A DNA stretch of 64,000 nt from Bryobacterales bacterium (GCA_020846745.1 JADLDI010000152.1:17646-81645), one strand, 5' to 3'; numbered from the stretch's first letter, positions 29,801-37,811 are shown. Translations and numbers: made by a program. Notes: generated by a model from the letters alone, not told the origin.

Positions 29801-30116
29801 TGCGCCGCACGTCGCGCGCCATCAACTGCAGGTTCTGCGACGTGAATTCGTTAAACCCGCTCGCCTCCGCTTTGATCTGATACTCGCCCTCGCGCAACTG
29901 CGGAGGGACATAGGTACCCGACTCGTTCGATCTTGTCGTGTACCGGTAATTACTTTGGACATGCGTGGCGGTGATGGTTGCGTTCGGAACAACGGCTCCG
30001 GCAGGGTCGGAGACGTTCCCTGTAATCGTGGCGAAGGTGGTCTGCGCGCCGCTTGGAACGGAACAGCACGCCCAAAGCAGGCACGCGGCAGATGCGAGAA
30101 TTCGCGACCAAGACAT
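26829..30116 (-). CDS. Oar-like TonB-dependent outer-membrane receptor with carboxypeptidase-regulatory N-terminal domain
   Basis: 1095 residues. A signal peptide (about 1-24) is followed by a CarboxypepD_reg fold (about 27-110: ITGNVSDPAGAVVPNATITATH, then TYVPPQLREGEYQIKAEASGF). The plug domain follows (LPLNDRSMYSFLQQIPGM, TVDGISFNNLYDG), then a long beta-barrel ending in RMGVRLEW with a terminal aromatic residue. Oar-type receptors are greatly expanded in Acidobacteria and are thought to import or bind polymer fragments and peptides. Its operon partner is the exo-lyase-like lipoprotein, which makes a glycan substrate likely. No SusD-type gene is present. The 229-bp divergent gap to 30346 must hold its promoter. 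Confidence 0.9.
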   Translation of the reverse strand: MSWSRILASAACLLWACCSVPSGAQTTFATITGNVSDPAGAVVPNATITATHVQSNYRYTTRSNESGTYVPPQLREGEYQIKAEASGFNEFTSQNLQLMARDVRRIDIRMELGAVSSKIDVSGEVALIETETTRIGDTRNAETLKSLPLNDRSMYSFLQQIPGMLVMTGGNAYIRFAGSRGNQENETVDGISFNNLYDGSLIGPLADFVESVQEMRVDLANNTSEFGALGQVTLVSKSGTNQIHGSGFDYYSTAGLNARNPFSPSRSSYVRHTPGASIGGPIYLPRIYTGKDRSFFFFSYETLQGGAVLDLMNPTVPLPAWRQGDFSRLLPGTVIHDPFAANTPFAGNIIPASRINPVSQKIQDRFYPLPNQGITDSLASQNFKTLGRRDFDTDTLWTTRIDHRFTEKSSVFGRYTWERQYVRPFEGNMPTIGQRWQQRDTRGLNASWTQTIRPNLLHELRGGLSFNDNPREPTTNGKQLVTQFGLIGLIDNLPDIPGIPKVSFSGSSISPITVSQEWRHPGFRNRVYQFHDQLNWLRGRHSVKMGATIGRIGFGDGQANASLFGNMTFSNRFTGQPYADFLLGIPTTVSRAFPPLEYGLTRWGEELFITDDFKVTKRLTLNIGLRYEYKPSWREDHGMLSMFEIGTGKIVVPDGALTRVSPLMPRGYVDVIEAKQAGLPGKTLIKTDKNNFAPRIGIAWRPFGNNTVFRTAFGIYYDVVPRTTGAGGVPFLINEPAYTNPQDNPTVVLPRVFPTVAGGVTTVGLPTAIKPDLRIPYSMQYNVTIEHQRWDTGFRLSYVGTNTRQGEWAFNINQPLPDNRLFVDKPRMFPQYPNFNYLTNGAGHQYHSLTLDVKRQMVRGLLYQFSYQLARDIGDLERGQNPENAYDRRRERGVWLDVPTHRVTGAFIYQIPVGKGRKWMTGSNRLTQAMFGGWEISSVLSYYSGRFITPLWTGPDPTGTAYTTSRTPANVTIRPDLLRDPNLPSGQATVNHWFDTTAFAPPKAGSYGTSAKGVIKGPGLQVLNGGLSKYFNIYERLRLRGEITSTNVLNHPNYSEPGLNISSPELLGVITGVGGVVAYDQSGPRTVRMGVRLEW

Positions 30117-30345
30117 CCTGTGCGCCTTTCCGCCATCGAGGCGAACGTGGTGTTGCCCACCGAACGTCTGACGGCTTCCGGTATCTAACAGCGTTTCGAA
30201 CCGGGATATAGTCTATGTCAACCGTTCCCCAAATGCATCCGGGTCGGCGCGGGCGTTTTAATTCGGCCTGACCTTGGCGACCTTACCTGGCGCCTTTGCG
30301 TGAATATCTTCTTCCCTCGCGTAACATGGTAGAACTGCAGCCCAG

Positions 30346-31983
30346 ATGATTCCGCTGTTGTTTGCGGCCTGGCTCCACCTTGCCTCGCCCAACTTCGAAC
30401 TCTTTACCGACGCCGGCGAAAAGCAGGGCCGCGACGCCTTGCGCCGCCTCGAAGTTATGCGCGAGGTCTTCGCCCGGCCCACGCCTCTGCCCATCCGCGT
30501 TATCCTCTTCAACTCCCAAAAGGAGTGGCGCCAGGTCCGCCCCTCCGAACGCACTGGAGGGTTCTACCAGAGCGGTCCCGAACTCGATTCGATCGCCATC
30601 GTGCAAGGCGAGGAATCGGCCCGCATCGTCAATCACGAGTACGTCCACTTGGTTCTGAACCACGGCTCCGCACGCCTGCCCCGCTGGCTCGAAGAAGGTA
30701 CTGCCGAGTTTTATTCGACTCTCGACGCGGCGGGCGAACGCGTCCTGATCGGCAAGCCCATCGTCAACCACATCCGCGAACTGGCGCGCGGCCAGTGGCT
30801 CACCGCCGATGCACTCCAATCCGTCCAGTCCGGCCAGGAACATCCCGCGCTCCCTTTGTTCTACGCGCAAAGCTGGGCGCTCGTCCACATGCTCAATGTC
30901 GCCCCGCCTTACCGCAAGCACATGCCCCGCTACGCGGAGTTACTCGACCAAAGCGTTCCGCCGCCGCTCGCGTTCGAACAGGCTTTCGGCAAGTCCGTCG
31001 ACGCGGCCCTTCGCGACCTCGCCATCTACCTCCGGCAGGGCCGCTTCGCGACTGCCGCGGTCCTGGTTCGCGAGCAAAACCCGGAGATCACGGTGAAGCC
31101 GGCCGACATCGAAGCGCCGGTCGTCTTGACCGAGTTACTCCTCCAGGTAGGCCACACCGCCGCGGCTGAAAAATATCTTCAGAAACTCCCCGATACGCCC
31201 CAAGCCACCACCGCCCGCGCTCTCGCCGCTCTCGCTCAAAAGCGGAATGCGGATGCCTTGCGGCTGTTCCGCGCCGCCATCGACGCCGGCGCCACCGCTG
31301 CCCTGCCCTACTTCGAATACGCCATGCTGCTCCGCGATTCCGGAGCCCCCCGCGACCAGGTCCGCCGCTATCTCGCGGAAGCCGGCGGACGCAATCCGAA
31401 CTTAGCCGAAGCCCAGTTCCTCATCGGCTTGCTCTATCAACAGGAAGGCAAACATCGTGAAGCCGTCTCCGCCTTCGAATCCGCTGCCCGCATCCTTCCG
31501 CGCCAGTCCTATTTCTGGCATGCCTTGGCCGTCTCCTATCTCGACCTCAACGACACGGCCCGAGCCCGCCGTGCCGCACTCCGAGCCGCTGAAAACGCCG
31601 CCACCGAACATGAATTAGACATGGCTCAGGCCGCTCTCCGGCAAACCACCGGTTCCGCCCCGTCGGCCGGCACGACAAAACCCGCCACACCCGGCAAAGA
31701 CGTCATTATCCCGAAAGGTTGGGAAATGCCCAAAGGCGACAACCACGTCGAAGGCACGCTCGAACAGATCGACTGCCAGGGCCGCACTGCCCGCTTCCAA
31801 ATCCGCGTCAACGGCAAGCCCATGCGCTTCCTGGTTCAGGACCCCGGCGAAGTCCTGCTCAACACGCCCTCGGCCATTACCTTCGAATTCTCCTGCGGCC
31901 CCCAACGCCCACGGAAAGTAGCCATCGAATTCAAACTCCACCCCGCCGCGGACGGCCAAATCACCGCCATCGAGTTCCGCTAA
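30346..31983 (+). CDS. Peptidase MA-like (gluzincin) protein with TPR repeats
   Basis: 545 residues. The N-terminus (LHLASPNFELFTDAGEKQGRDAL) matches the start of many DUF1570/peptidase-MA proteins. HEYVH at 97-101 with EEGTAEF from 116 gives a complete HExxH...E zinc site. Residues about 230-430 are tetratricopeptide-like helical repeats (AQFLIGLLYQQEGKHREAVSAFESAARI). The last 85 residues, after an Ala/Thr/Pro-rich linker, form a small beta domain (VEGTLEQIDCQGRTARFQI). The N-terminus is only weakly hydrophobic, so the location is unclear. The role is unknown; zinc-dependent proteolysis is a family inference. Confidence 0.75.
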   Translation: MIPLLFAAWLHLASPNFELFTDAGEKQGRDALRRLEVMREVFARPTPLPIRVILFNSQKEWRQVRPSERTGGFYQSGPELDSIAIVQGEESARIVNHEYVHLVLNHGSARLPRWLEEGTAEFYSTLDAAGERVLIGKPIVNHIRELARGQWLTADALQSVQSGQEHPALPLFYAQSWALVHMLNVAPPYRKHMPRYAELLDQSVPPPLAFEQAFGKSVDAALRDLAIYLRQGRFATAAVLVREQNPEITVKPADIEAPVVLTELLLQVGHTAAAEKYLQKLPDTPQATTARALAALAQKRNADALRLFRAAIDAGATAALPYFEYAMLLRDSGAPRDQVRRYLAEAGGRNPNLAEAQFLIGLLYQQEGKHREAVSAFESAARILPRQSYFWHALAVSYLDLNDTARARRAALRAAENAATEHELDMAQAALRQTTGSAPSAGTTKPATPGKDVIIPKGWEMPKGDNHVEGTLEQIDCQGRTARFQIRVNGKPMRFLVQDPGEVLLNTPSAITFEFSCGPQRPRKVAIEFKLHPAADGQITAIEFR

Positions 31984-31991
31984 CCTGCCTC

Positions 31992-32010
31992 GATCCCCTT
32001 CCCTGGGATC
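31992..32010 (+). terminator. Weak hairpin after the peptidase-MA gene
   Basis: GATCCC and GGGATC form a 6-bp stem around a 7-base loop, 9 bp past the stop codon. There is no T-run behind it, so termination here is only a possibility. The rest of the 264-bp gap up to the PBP start shows a palindrome (next entry) and nothing else I can name. Confidence 0.3.
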
Positions 32011-32167
32011 ATTCGCCAGCTCCCGTTTCCATCTTCTCTTCGCTGTGCGTCAGCTTCCGGCCTGTCCGTGGCTTTTCCGTTTTCCGCGTAAGTCCCGCGA
32101 TCGTGCGAAATCTTCGCACTCTCCAGTTTCCGCCGCTCGCCCGCCTTCGCCTCATCTTTGTTGACTG

Positions 32168-32179
32168 GTAAGGCCTTAC
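32168..32179. promoter_or_regulatory. Perfect 12-bp palindrome beside a TTGACT box
   Basis: GTAAGGCCTTAC is a perfect dyad immediately after TTGACT (32161-32166), 69 bp ahead of the penicillin-binding protein ATG. It could be an operator overlapping a promoter, but no good -10 box is found at the right distance. Confidence 0.25.
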
Positions 32180-32247
32180 GGCTTCAGACAAGAACTACTG
32201 TGTATTTGGCCCGCCGTCTGCACTTCCTCCCCCGCGGGGGACCACCC

Positions 32248-34248
32248 ATGCCACCCTATCCTTCCCTTTCTTCAAAACAACTGCGGCTGCTCGCCTGTGC
32301 ACTGATCTTCCTGGTAGCTGTCTTTATTGGCGCCGGATTCGCCTACACGCGAGCCACCCGCGTCATCGACGACGCGATGGACTATAAGTTCCGCCGCATC
32401 GCGCTTCACTCGTGGCAGGCGCCGGGTGCTGCCTCCGTCAAGTACTTTGCCGGCTCGCTCGACAAGCACCGCTTCCGTGTGCAAGCTGTTACCTTGGCCG
32501 AAACCTCGCCCTGGGTGAAGAAAGCGGTCGTCGCGATCGAAGATCACCGCTTTTTCGATCATTCGGGTATTGACTTCAAACGTACCGCGCGCGCCGTCTG
32601 GGACTCCTTCGCCAACTCGAACCGCCCCCGCGGAACCTCCTCGCTTACCCAGCAACTCGCCCGCAGCCTCTATCTCAGCACGGAACGGTCGTACCGCCGT
32701 AAAGTCCGCGAAGCCCTCATCGCAATGGAACTGGAACGCCGCAAATCCAAAGACGAAATCCTTGAACTGTACCTGAACACCGTCCCCATGGGCCACCGCG
32801 CTTCGTACGACCTGATGGGGTTGGGCGCCGCCTCTCTCGACCTCTTTGGAAAGCCCCTCAACAACCTCGATCTACCCCAATCGGCCCTCCTGGCCGGACT
32901 GATTCAGCAACCCACCTCGCTTCATCCTCGCCGCCGTCCCGATGCAGCCAAAGAACGTCGCAACCTGGTCCTGGCCGTAATGCGTAAGCTCGGCTATATA
33001 GACGACAACCAGTACCATTCAGCCGTCGCCGCCCCGCTCGGCGTGCTTCCGGAACAGGCCACACATAACGCCTATTCGTCCGGCCAGTACTTCATTGACG
33101 CCGTTCGCCGCGAGCTTCGCGACCTCGAACAACCCGAAAAGCCTGTCGATGTCGTTACCACCATCGATCCACGCCTGCAACGTATCGCCGAGAAAACCGT
33201 AGCCCTCTACGGCCCCAAGCTCGACAAACTCACCGCCGCCCGCCACAAGGGCGAAAAGCCCGAAATCGCTCTCGTCGCTCTCGACACTCACTCGGGCGCC
33301 ATCCGCGCACTCGTTGGCGGCCGCAACTTCGAAGCCAGCCAGTTGAATCACGCCTTTTCGCAACGCCAACCGGGTTCCACCTTTAAACCCATCGTGTACG
33401 CCGCCGCCCTGGAACGCTCGGTTCGGTACGGCGATTTCGCATTCACACCCTTCACCCCGGTAGACGATACCCCAGCAGTCTTCATTTTCAATAACGTCGC
33501 TTACGAACCAGCCAACTACGGTGGCGTCGTCCGCGGCCTTATGCCGGCGCGCCAGGCCCTCGCCCTCTCCTCCAATGTCGCCACCGTGCGCGTCGCGCTG
33601 AAAGTCGGCTATGAACGCGTAGCAGCCCTCGCCCAGAAAGTCGGCCTGCGGTCCACCCAGGCCACCCCATCCGCCGCTCTCGGCGCCTACGAAGTTACTC
33701 CCGTGCAACTCGCCGGAGCCTACACCCCGTTCGCCAACCGCGGTCTCGCTCTCAAACCCTACACCATCGAGTCCATTGCCGACCGCATGACGGGCGCTTT
33801 GCTCTACCAGCACAATACCCCCGCTATTCCCGCGCTCGACCCCACTTCCGCCTACCTCACCACCAACATGCTCGAAGATGTTCTCACCTGGGGTACCGGC
33901 GCCTATGCACGCCAAATGGGCTTTCGCCTCCCCGCCGCCGGCAAAACCGGAACCGACGACGATGGCTGGTTCGCCGGTTTCACCACCGAACTGCTTTGCG
34001 TCGTCTGGGTCGGGTTCGATGACAATCGCGACCTCGGCCTCGACGGTTCCAAATCGGCCCTCCCCGTCTGGACCGATTTCATGAAGGAAGCCGGCAACCT
34101 CGCCCCTTACAACAAGGCCGCGAAATTCGAGAAGCCCGCCGCAGTCGACCGTTTCCTCGCCGCTATGGCGCCTCCGCCGCCCCCGCCGGACCCCGAACTG
34201 CCCGCCCTCAGTACCCCGCGCATTGCGGCCGACCTGCCGCTCAATTAG
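32248..34248 (+). CDS. Class A penicillin-binding protein (PBP1A-like transglycosylase/transpeptidase)
   Basis: 666 residues from the ATG at 32248, which has GGGGGA upstream; an in-frame TTG at 32158 lacks a ribosome binding site. One N-terminal membrane anchor (about 12-34) is followed by the GT51 glycosyltransferase domain with catalytic Glu98 in AIEDHRFFDH. The transpeptidase domain carries the SxxK motif STFK at 377-380, SxN as SSN at 441-443, and KTG at 566-568. The protein polymerises and cross-links peptidoglycan at the outer face of the inner membrane. The C-terminus is a short Pro-rich tail. Confidence 0.93.
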   Translation: MPPYPSLSSKQLRLLACALIFLVAVFIGAGFAYTRATRVIDDAMDYKFRRIALHSWQAPGAASVKYFAGSLDKHRFRVQAVTLAETSPWVKKAVVAIEDHRFFDHSGIDFKRTARAVWDSFANSNRPRGTSSLTQQLARSLYLSTERSYRRKVREALIAMELERRKSKDEILELYLNTVPMGHRASYDLMGLGAASLDLFGKPLNNLDLPQSALLAGLIQQPTSLHPRRRPDAAKERRNLVLAVMRKLGYIDDNQYHSAVAAPLGVLPEQATHNAYSSGQYFIDAVRRELRDLEQPEKPVDVVTTIDPRLQRIAEKTVALYGPKLDKLTAARHKGEKPEIALVALDTHSGAIRALVGGRNFEASQLNHAFSQRQPGSTFKPIVYAAALERSVRYGDFAFTPFTPVDDTPAVFIFNNVAYEPANYGGVVRGLMPARQALALSSNVATVRVALKVGYERVAALAQKVGLRSTQATPSAALGAYEVTPVQLAGAYTPFANRGLALKPYTIESIADRMTGALLYQHNTPAIPALDPTSAYLTTNMLEDVLTWGTGAYARQMGFRLPAAGKTGTDDDGWFAGFTTELLCVVWVGFDDNRDLGLDGSKSALPVWTDFMKEAGNLAPYNKAAKFEKPAAVDRFLAAMAPPPPPPDPELPALSTPRIAADLPLN

Positions 34249-34303
34249 CCCCTTGCCGCCTCTCGCGACGGTCCGGCGTAGCCGGTCTGTCGATCGCCCA
34301 ATA

Positions 34304-34320
34304 TTGGCGTCCGAATTGCT
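34304..34320 (+). promoter_or_regulatory. Candidate sigma-54 promoter (-24/-12) for the 51-residue membrane protein
   Basis: TTGGCGTCCGAATTGCT has GG-N10-GC spacing and matches the TTGGCACG-N4-TTGCW consensus at 10 of 13 positions, with a perfect TTGCT -12 element. Transcription would start near 34331, giving a leader of about 39 bases with AAAGGAAA ahead of the ATG at 34370. The 5' part of this gap also holds the palindrome CCAATATTGG (34298-34307), which overlaps the -24 box. Confidence 0.5.
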
Positions 34321-34369
34321 CTCCAAACACCGACTGCAGAATTTGTTCTGACAACGAAAGGAAATCCGT

Positions 34370-34525
34370 ATGGATCTGATTACAACCCTAGCTGTGATTC
34401 TCGCGGTTCTGTGGCTGCTCGGGATGGTGACGGCGTACACCGTTTCCGGGTTCATTCACATCCTGCTGTTTCTCGCCATCGCGCTCATCCTCATCCGGTT
34501 CATCCAAGGCCGTCGAGTGGTTTAG
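34370..34525 (+). CDS. Small membrane protein, lmo0937/DUF5670 family
   Basis: A 51-residue ORF, too short for many gene callers. It begins MDLITTLAVILAVLWLLGMV and ends RFIQGRRVV, with two hydrophobic segments (4-23 and 27-44) joined by a TAYTVSGF turn and a basic C-terminal tail. This is the size, pattern and G-x-H-LL core (GFIHILL) of the lmo0937 family, often described as stress-linked in other bacteria. AAAGGAAA sits 6-13 bases before the ATG. It is flanked by a sigma-54-like promoter and a strong terminator, so it is a complete single-gene unit. The molecular function is unknown. Confidence 0.8.
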   Translation: MDLITTLAVILAVLWLLGMVTAYTVSGFIHILLFLAIALILIRFIQGRRVV

Positions 34526-34554
34526 AGTTCGCGTCCAAGTCGAGAGAAATCTAA

Positions 34555-34584
34555 AGGCCGGCTGCTTTCGATCGCAGCCGGCCT
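34555..34584. terminator. Bidirectional rho-independent terminator
   Basis: An 11-bp perfect stem (AGGCCGGCTGC / GCAGCCGGCCT) with an 8-base loop is followed by GATATTTT on the plus strand. On the minus strand the hairpin is followed by TTTAGATTT. It sits between the stop of the small membrane protein (34525) and the stop of the convergent histidine kinase (34611) and probably serves both. Confidence 0.88.
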
Positions 34585-34610
34585 GATATTTTGACGCGTT
34601 CCGCAAACCT

Positions 34611-35726
34611 CTATCGCTTACCTTCCCCTACCGGCAGCGTGAAATAGAACGTCGCCCCTGAACCTTCTTCCGACTCCACCCAGATCCGCCCGCCATAGCG
34701 CTCGACAACCTTCTCGCAAATCGAAAGTCCGATCCCGGTGCCCTGAAACCTCCGCCCGTGCAGCCTCTTGAACAACCCGAAAATTCGCCGGTGATGTTCC
34801 CTGTCGATCCCAATGCCGTTGTCCGCGACACCCAGCCGCCACTCGCCGTTTACCCGTTCCACCGAAATGTGGATCCGCGGCGTGGCATCGCCCCGATACT
34901 TAATCGCGTTGCTGATCAAATTTTGCAGTAACTGCACGAAATGCACACGATGCCCGCGAACCGTCGGCAGCGGATCGGCCGTAATCACCGCGCCGGACTC
35001 CTCGATAGCCATCGCCAGATTGCGCAATACCATCCGGTACACCTGCTCCATCGACACCGCCGTCCGCTCCGCGTTCGGTGCGTCTCCTACCTCCATGTAC
35101 TCCCGCAAATCCGCCATCAGCGCATACAGCCGCGATGCGCTATCCACCACGTGCCGCATGAACATCCGCGGCTCTTCCCCGAGCGACGCGTCCGCACTCT
35201 GTTCCAGTAATTGCGTGAACGCGGAAATCGTTCGCAACGGCTCTTGCAGATCATGCGATACGGCGTACGCGAACTGCTGCAAATCTTCGTTCGATTTTCG
35301 AAGCTCCTCTTCCTTCGCGGCCACCAGCGCGGTCAACCGGCTGATCTCCTGATCCGCCGGCGCCACATGCGTCATCGCGATCGTCCCCCCAACGCGCACG
35401 CTTCCGCCTTCCGTCAGCTTCGAACCTTGCATTGTTGCCGCCCGCCCGCCCGCGTTCAACGTAATGGCGAACGGCTCCCCTTCCGCGGCACACCCCTGTA
35501 GACACCGCTCCAGTTGACGCCATTGCTCGCCGGCAAGTACCGCCTGTAAGTCCCGGAAGCGCTTGCACGACTTCACCCCTGCAATCTCTTCGAGGCTCCC
35601 GATCGTCTCAAACGCATCCGATTCGGGGTCCCAATGCCACAGGATCGTCGCACACGGGCCGCGCCCCTTTTTTGCTGCTGAAGTTGGCTCTCCGTTCTTC
35701 TCTGCCGCACCACCCAATTCCCGCAT
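34611..35726 (-). CDS. Sensor histidine kinase (phytochrome-like kinase core, no membrane segment)
   Basis: 371 residues, soluble. A degenerate PAS-like region (about 26-120) leads into a coiled coil (126-150) and the HisKA box YAVSHDLQEPLR with phospho-acceptor His158. The ATPase has the N-box NLISNAIKYRG, the G1 box VADNGIGID and the G2 box GTGIGLSI. The H-box and LFKRLHGRRFQGTGIGLSICEKVVERYGG are typical of Cph1/bacteriophytochrome-type kinases, but the chromophore domains are absent. It should signal to one or both response regulators directly upstream (35838 and 37345). A sigma-54-like promoter precedes it, so it may be under control of its own partner. Confidence 0.9.
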   Translation of the reverse strand: MRELGGAAEKNGEPTSAAKKGRGPCATILWHWDPESDAFETIGSLEEIAGVKSCKRFRDLQAVLAGEQWRQLERCLQGCAAEGEPFAITLNAGGRAATMQGSKLTEGGSVRVGGTIAMTHVAPADQEISRLTALVAAKEEELRKSNEDLQQFAYAVSHDLQEPLRTISAFTQLLEQSADASLGEEPRMFMRHVVDSASRLYALMADLREYMEVGDAPNAERTAVSMEQVYRMVLRNLAMAIEESGAVITADPLPTVRGHRVHFVQLLQNLISNAIKYRGDATPRIHISVERVNGEWRLGVADNGIGIDREHHRRIFGLFKRLHGRRFQGTGIGLSICEKVVERYGGRIWVESEEGSGATFYFTLPVGEGKR

Positions 35727-35750
35727 TGCCGGTCACCCGCCAATCAATGG

Positions 35751-35767
35751 GGCATTCACCGGGCCAA
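35751..35767 (-). promoter_or_regulatory. Candidate sigma-54 promoter for the histidine kinase
   Basis: Read on the minus strand: TTGGCCCGGTGAATGCC, GG-N10-GC spacing, 10 of 13 consensus positions. The transcript would start near 35740, about 14 bases before the kinase ATG at 35726. Confidence 0.45.
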
Positions 35768-35837
35768 CTCTAACTATTTGAATCTTCGTTAAAAACGAGG
35801 CAAACTACTGGTAAATTCCTGCGGCTTGCGCAATGAT

Positions 35838-37247
35838 TTACCTGCCGTCTGCCGCCATCGAGTGACCTTTGTGATACTGCCGCAGCTTCGCCAGCAACGT
35901 TTTCGTGCTTAATCCGAGAATCAGCGCCGCACGCGTCTTATTGTTGTTCGTGTGCTGCAGTGTCAGCCGGATCAGTGCCTCTTCCGCCTTCTCCACACTG
36001 GTTCCGAACGGCAGCGTCACCGTTTCCGACTCCCCGCTCACCTCAATCGTCGGCGCCCCCCCATCGCCAATATGCGCCGGTAGCGATTTCGGATAGATCA
36101 GACCTTCGCCTGTCATCACCACACAGTACTCGATTACGTTGCGCAACTCCCGCACGTTGCCCGGCCAGTTGTGCGAGTACAAACGTTCCAGTGTCGATGG
36201 ATGCAAACCCGATACCTTACAGCCGTGCTGAAGGTTGTACCGCTGTACAAACGCATCCGCCAGCAGTGGCAAATCTTCTTTTCTTTCCCGCAGGGCCGGA
36301 AGCGCCAGATGAAAAACGTTCAGCCGGTAGTACAAATCCTCCCGTAACCGCCCGTCCCTGATTGCGTCCAGCGCATTGCGGTTCGTCGCCGCAATCACCC
36401 GCACATCCACGTCGAAATCCGTTCGGCCACCCAGCCGCCGAACCCGCCTGTCCTCCAGCACCCGCAGCAGTTTCCCTTGTGTCTGGATCGGCATCTCCGC
36501 CAGCTCGTCCAGCAGCAGCGTGCCTCCGTCGGCCGCCTCCATACATCCCACCCGCCGTTCCACCGCCCCCGTGAACGAGCCTTTTTCGTGACCGAACAGT
36601 TCGCTTTCTATCAGCGTTTCCGGCAATGCCGCGCAATTCACCGCAATAAACGGTTGCTTCGTCCGCGGACTTAATTTATGAATCGCCCGCGCCACCAGTT
36701 CCTTGCCCGACCCGCTCTCGCCCGTCAGCAGAACCGAAGCCCGTGTCGGCGCAATCTGCCGGATCGTCGCAAACAGCCGCTTCATCGGATCGCTGTTGCC
36801 GATCAGCTCATCGAGCACCCCCTGCTGGCTTAATTGCAGCCGCAGCCGGTGATTTTCCTCAGCCAATCGCACCTGCGTCACCGCGCGCTCAACCAAAGCG
36901 CGCAACACCTCCGGTTGTACCGGCTTTTCCGCAAACCAGAACGCGCCATAGTCGTGGATTACCGAAAGCGCTTTTTCGATGCCCCCGAATGCGGTGAGAG
37001 CAATCACCGGCGGAGCCGATCCCCGCTCGTGTAAGCTCCGCAACAGTTCGAGGCCGGTCATCACCGGCATCATCAGGTCGGTGACGACTACATCCACTTG
37101 TTCGGAATCGAGCAAGCCCAACGCTTCCGACCCGTTCGTCGCTTTCAGCGTCGCATAACCCCAACTCTCCAGCAGCGCTCCCACACGGTCGCGTTGCTCG
37201 CACTCGTCATCGACCACCAAAATTCGTGACTGCGGATATTCCATCAC
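35838..37247 (-). CDS. Sigma-54-dependent response regulator (NtrC-type enhancer-binding protein)
   Basis: 469 residues in the classic three-domain order. The receiver spans about 8-120 (acidic pocket Asp13/Asp14, phospho-acceptor Asp57, Lys107). The AAA+ domain spans about 145-375, with Walker A GESGSGKE at 175-182, the sigma-54 contact loop GSFTGA at 222-227 (Ser replaces the usual Ala) and Walker B GGTLLLDELAEM. A Fis-type helix-turn-helix lies at about 420-462 (TRAALILGLSTKTLLAKL). It activates sigma-54 RNA polymerase when phosphorylated. Four sigma-54-like promoters lie within 3 kb around it, upstream of the small membrane protein, the kinase, the single-domain regulator and Dps. Confidence 0.95.
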   Translation of the reverse strand: MMEYPQSRILVVDDECEQRDRVGALLESWGYATLKATNGSEALGLLDSEQVDVVVTDLMMPVMTGLELLRSLHERGSAPPVIALTAFGGIEKALSVIHDYGAFWFAEKPVQPEVLRALVERAVTQVRLAEENHRLRLQLSQQGVLDELIGNSDPMKRLFATIRQIAPTRASVLLTGESGSGKELVARAIHKLSPRTKQPFIAVNCAALPETLIESELFGHEKGSFTGAVERRVGCMEAADGGTLLLDELAEMPIQTQGKLLRVLEDRRVRRLGGRTDFDVDVRVIAATNRNALDAIRDGRLREDLYYRLNVFHLALPALRERKEDLPLLADAFVQRYNLQHGCKVSGLHPSTLERLYSHNWPGNVRELRNVIEYCVVMTGEGLIYPKSLPAHIGDGGAPTIEVSGESETVTLPFGTSVEKAEEALIRLTLQHTNNNKTRAALILGLSTKTLLAKLRQYHKGHSMAADGR

Positions 37248-37344
37248 AACTGCTGCGTATCCTGTATCAGGCTACTGTCGTAGATAACCGGGCGCAAGTG
37301 TCCAGTTGATTTTCTCTTATCTCTTCCTAAATTAAGACAACTTT

Positions 37345-37755
37345 TCACCGTGTAGTCAGGATCACCCGGATCCGTTCCCACAGCTCATGAAATTCTTGCA
37401 GGGTGCGCGGTTTGGCGAGGATTGCTGCCGGCTGCAGGGCTGCCATCGCCGAATGATGTTCCGGCGACTCCGTCCCCGATAGGAATGCAATTGCCTGACC
37501 GTCTGCTACAGCCCTCACCCGCTGGAACAACTCGATCCCGGACATGCGCGGCAAATTGTAGTCGAGCAGCACCAGGTGCGGCTCCGCCGGCGATCGCGCC
37601 ACCTCTTCCATATAATCGAGCATCGCGTCGCCGTCGCCGAACGCCCGCAAATCCGCGTCCAGCACTTCCGTATTCAAGGTTTCACGAAACAAAAAAACTT
37701 CGGACGGATTGTCTTCCACCAGCACGATCCGCTTTTTTTCCGCGTCGGGGGTCAC
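37345..37755 (-). CDS. Single-domain response regulator (Rcp1-like)
   Basis: 136 residues, a stand-alone receiver: acidic pair Glu14/Asp15, phospho-acceptor Asp65 in LLDYNLP, FLSGTES for the Thr/Ser position, and Lys in LAKPRT. It starts with GTG at 37755 with GGAG about 10 bases upstream. Receivers with LLDYNLPRMSGIE commonly pair with phytochrome-like kinases, which fits the kinase at 34611. With no output domain it probably works by protein contact or as a phosphate shuttle. It is divergent from dps, with back-to-back sigma-54-like promoters between. Confidence 0.88.
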   Translation of the reverse strand: MTPDAEKKRIVLVEDNPSEVFLFRETLNTEVLDADLRAFGDGDAMLDYMEEVARSPAEPHLVLLDYNLPRMSGIELFQRVRAVADGQAIAFLSGTESPEHHSAMAALQPAAILAKPRTLQEFHELWERIRVILTTR

Positions 37756-37811
37756 AATTCATTCTCCGATGTGCTCGAGATGCCTGCGCAGCTCGACCTT
37801 GTCGTTGGGCC

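Noticed and set aside
30216..30221. Minus-strand TTGACA upstream of the TonB receptor as a -35 box
   Set aside because: No acceptable -10 hexamer at 15-19 bp; left without a promoter call.
33019..34455. Long minus-strand open frame antisense to the penicillin-binding protein gene
   Set aside because: Gly/Glu/Val-rich composition typical of a shadow frame in GC-rich DNA. The plus-strand protein has all transglycosylase and transpeptidase motifs.
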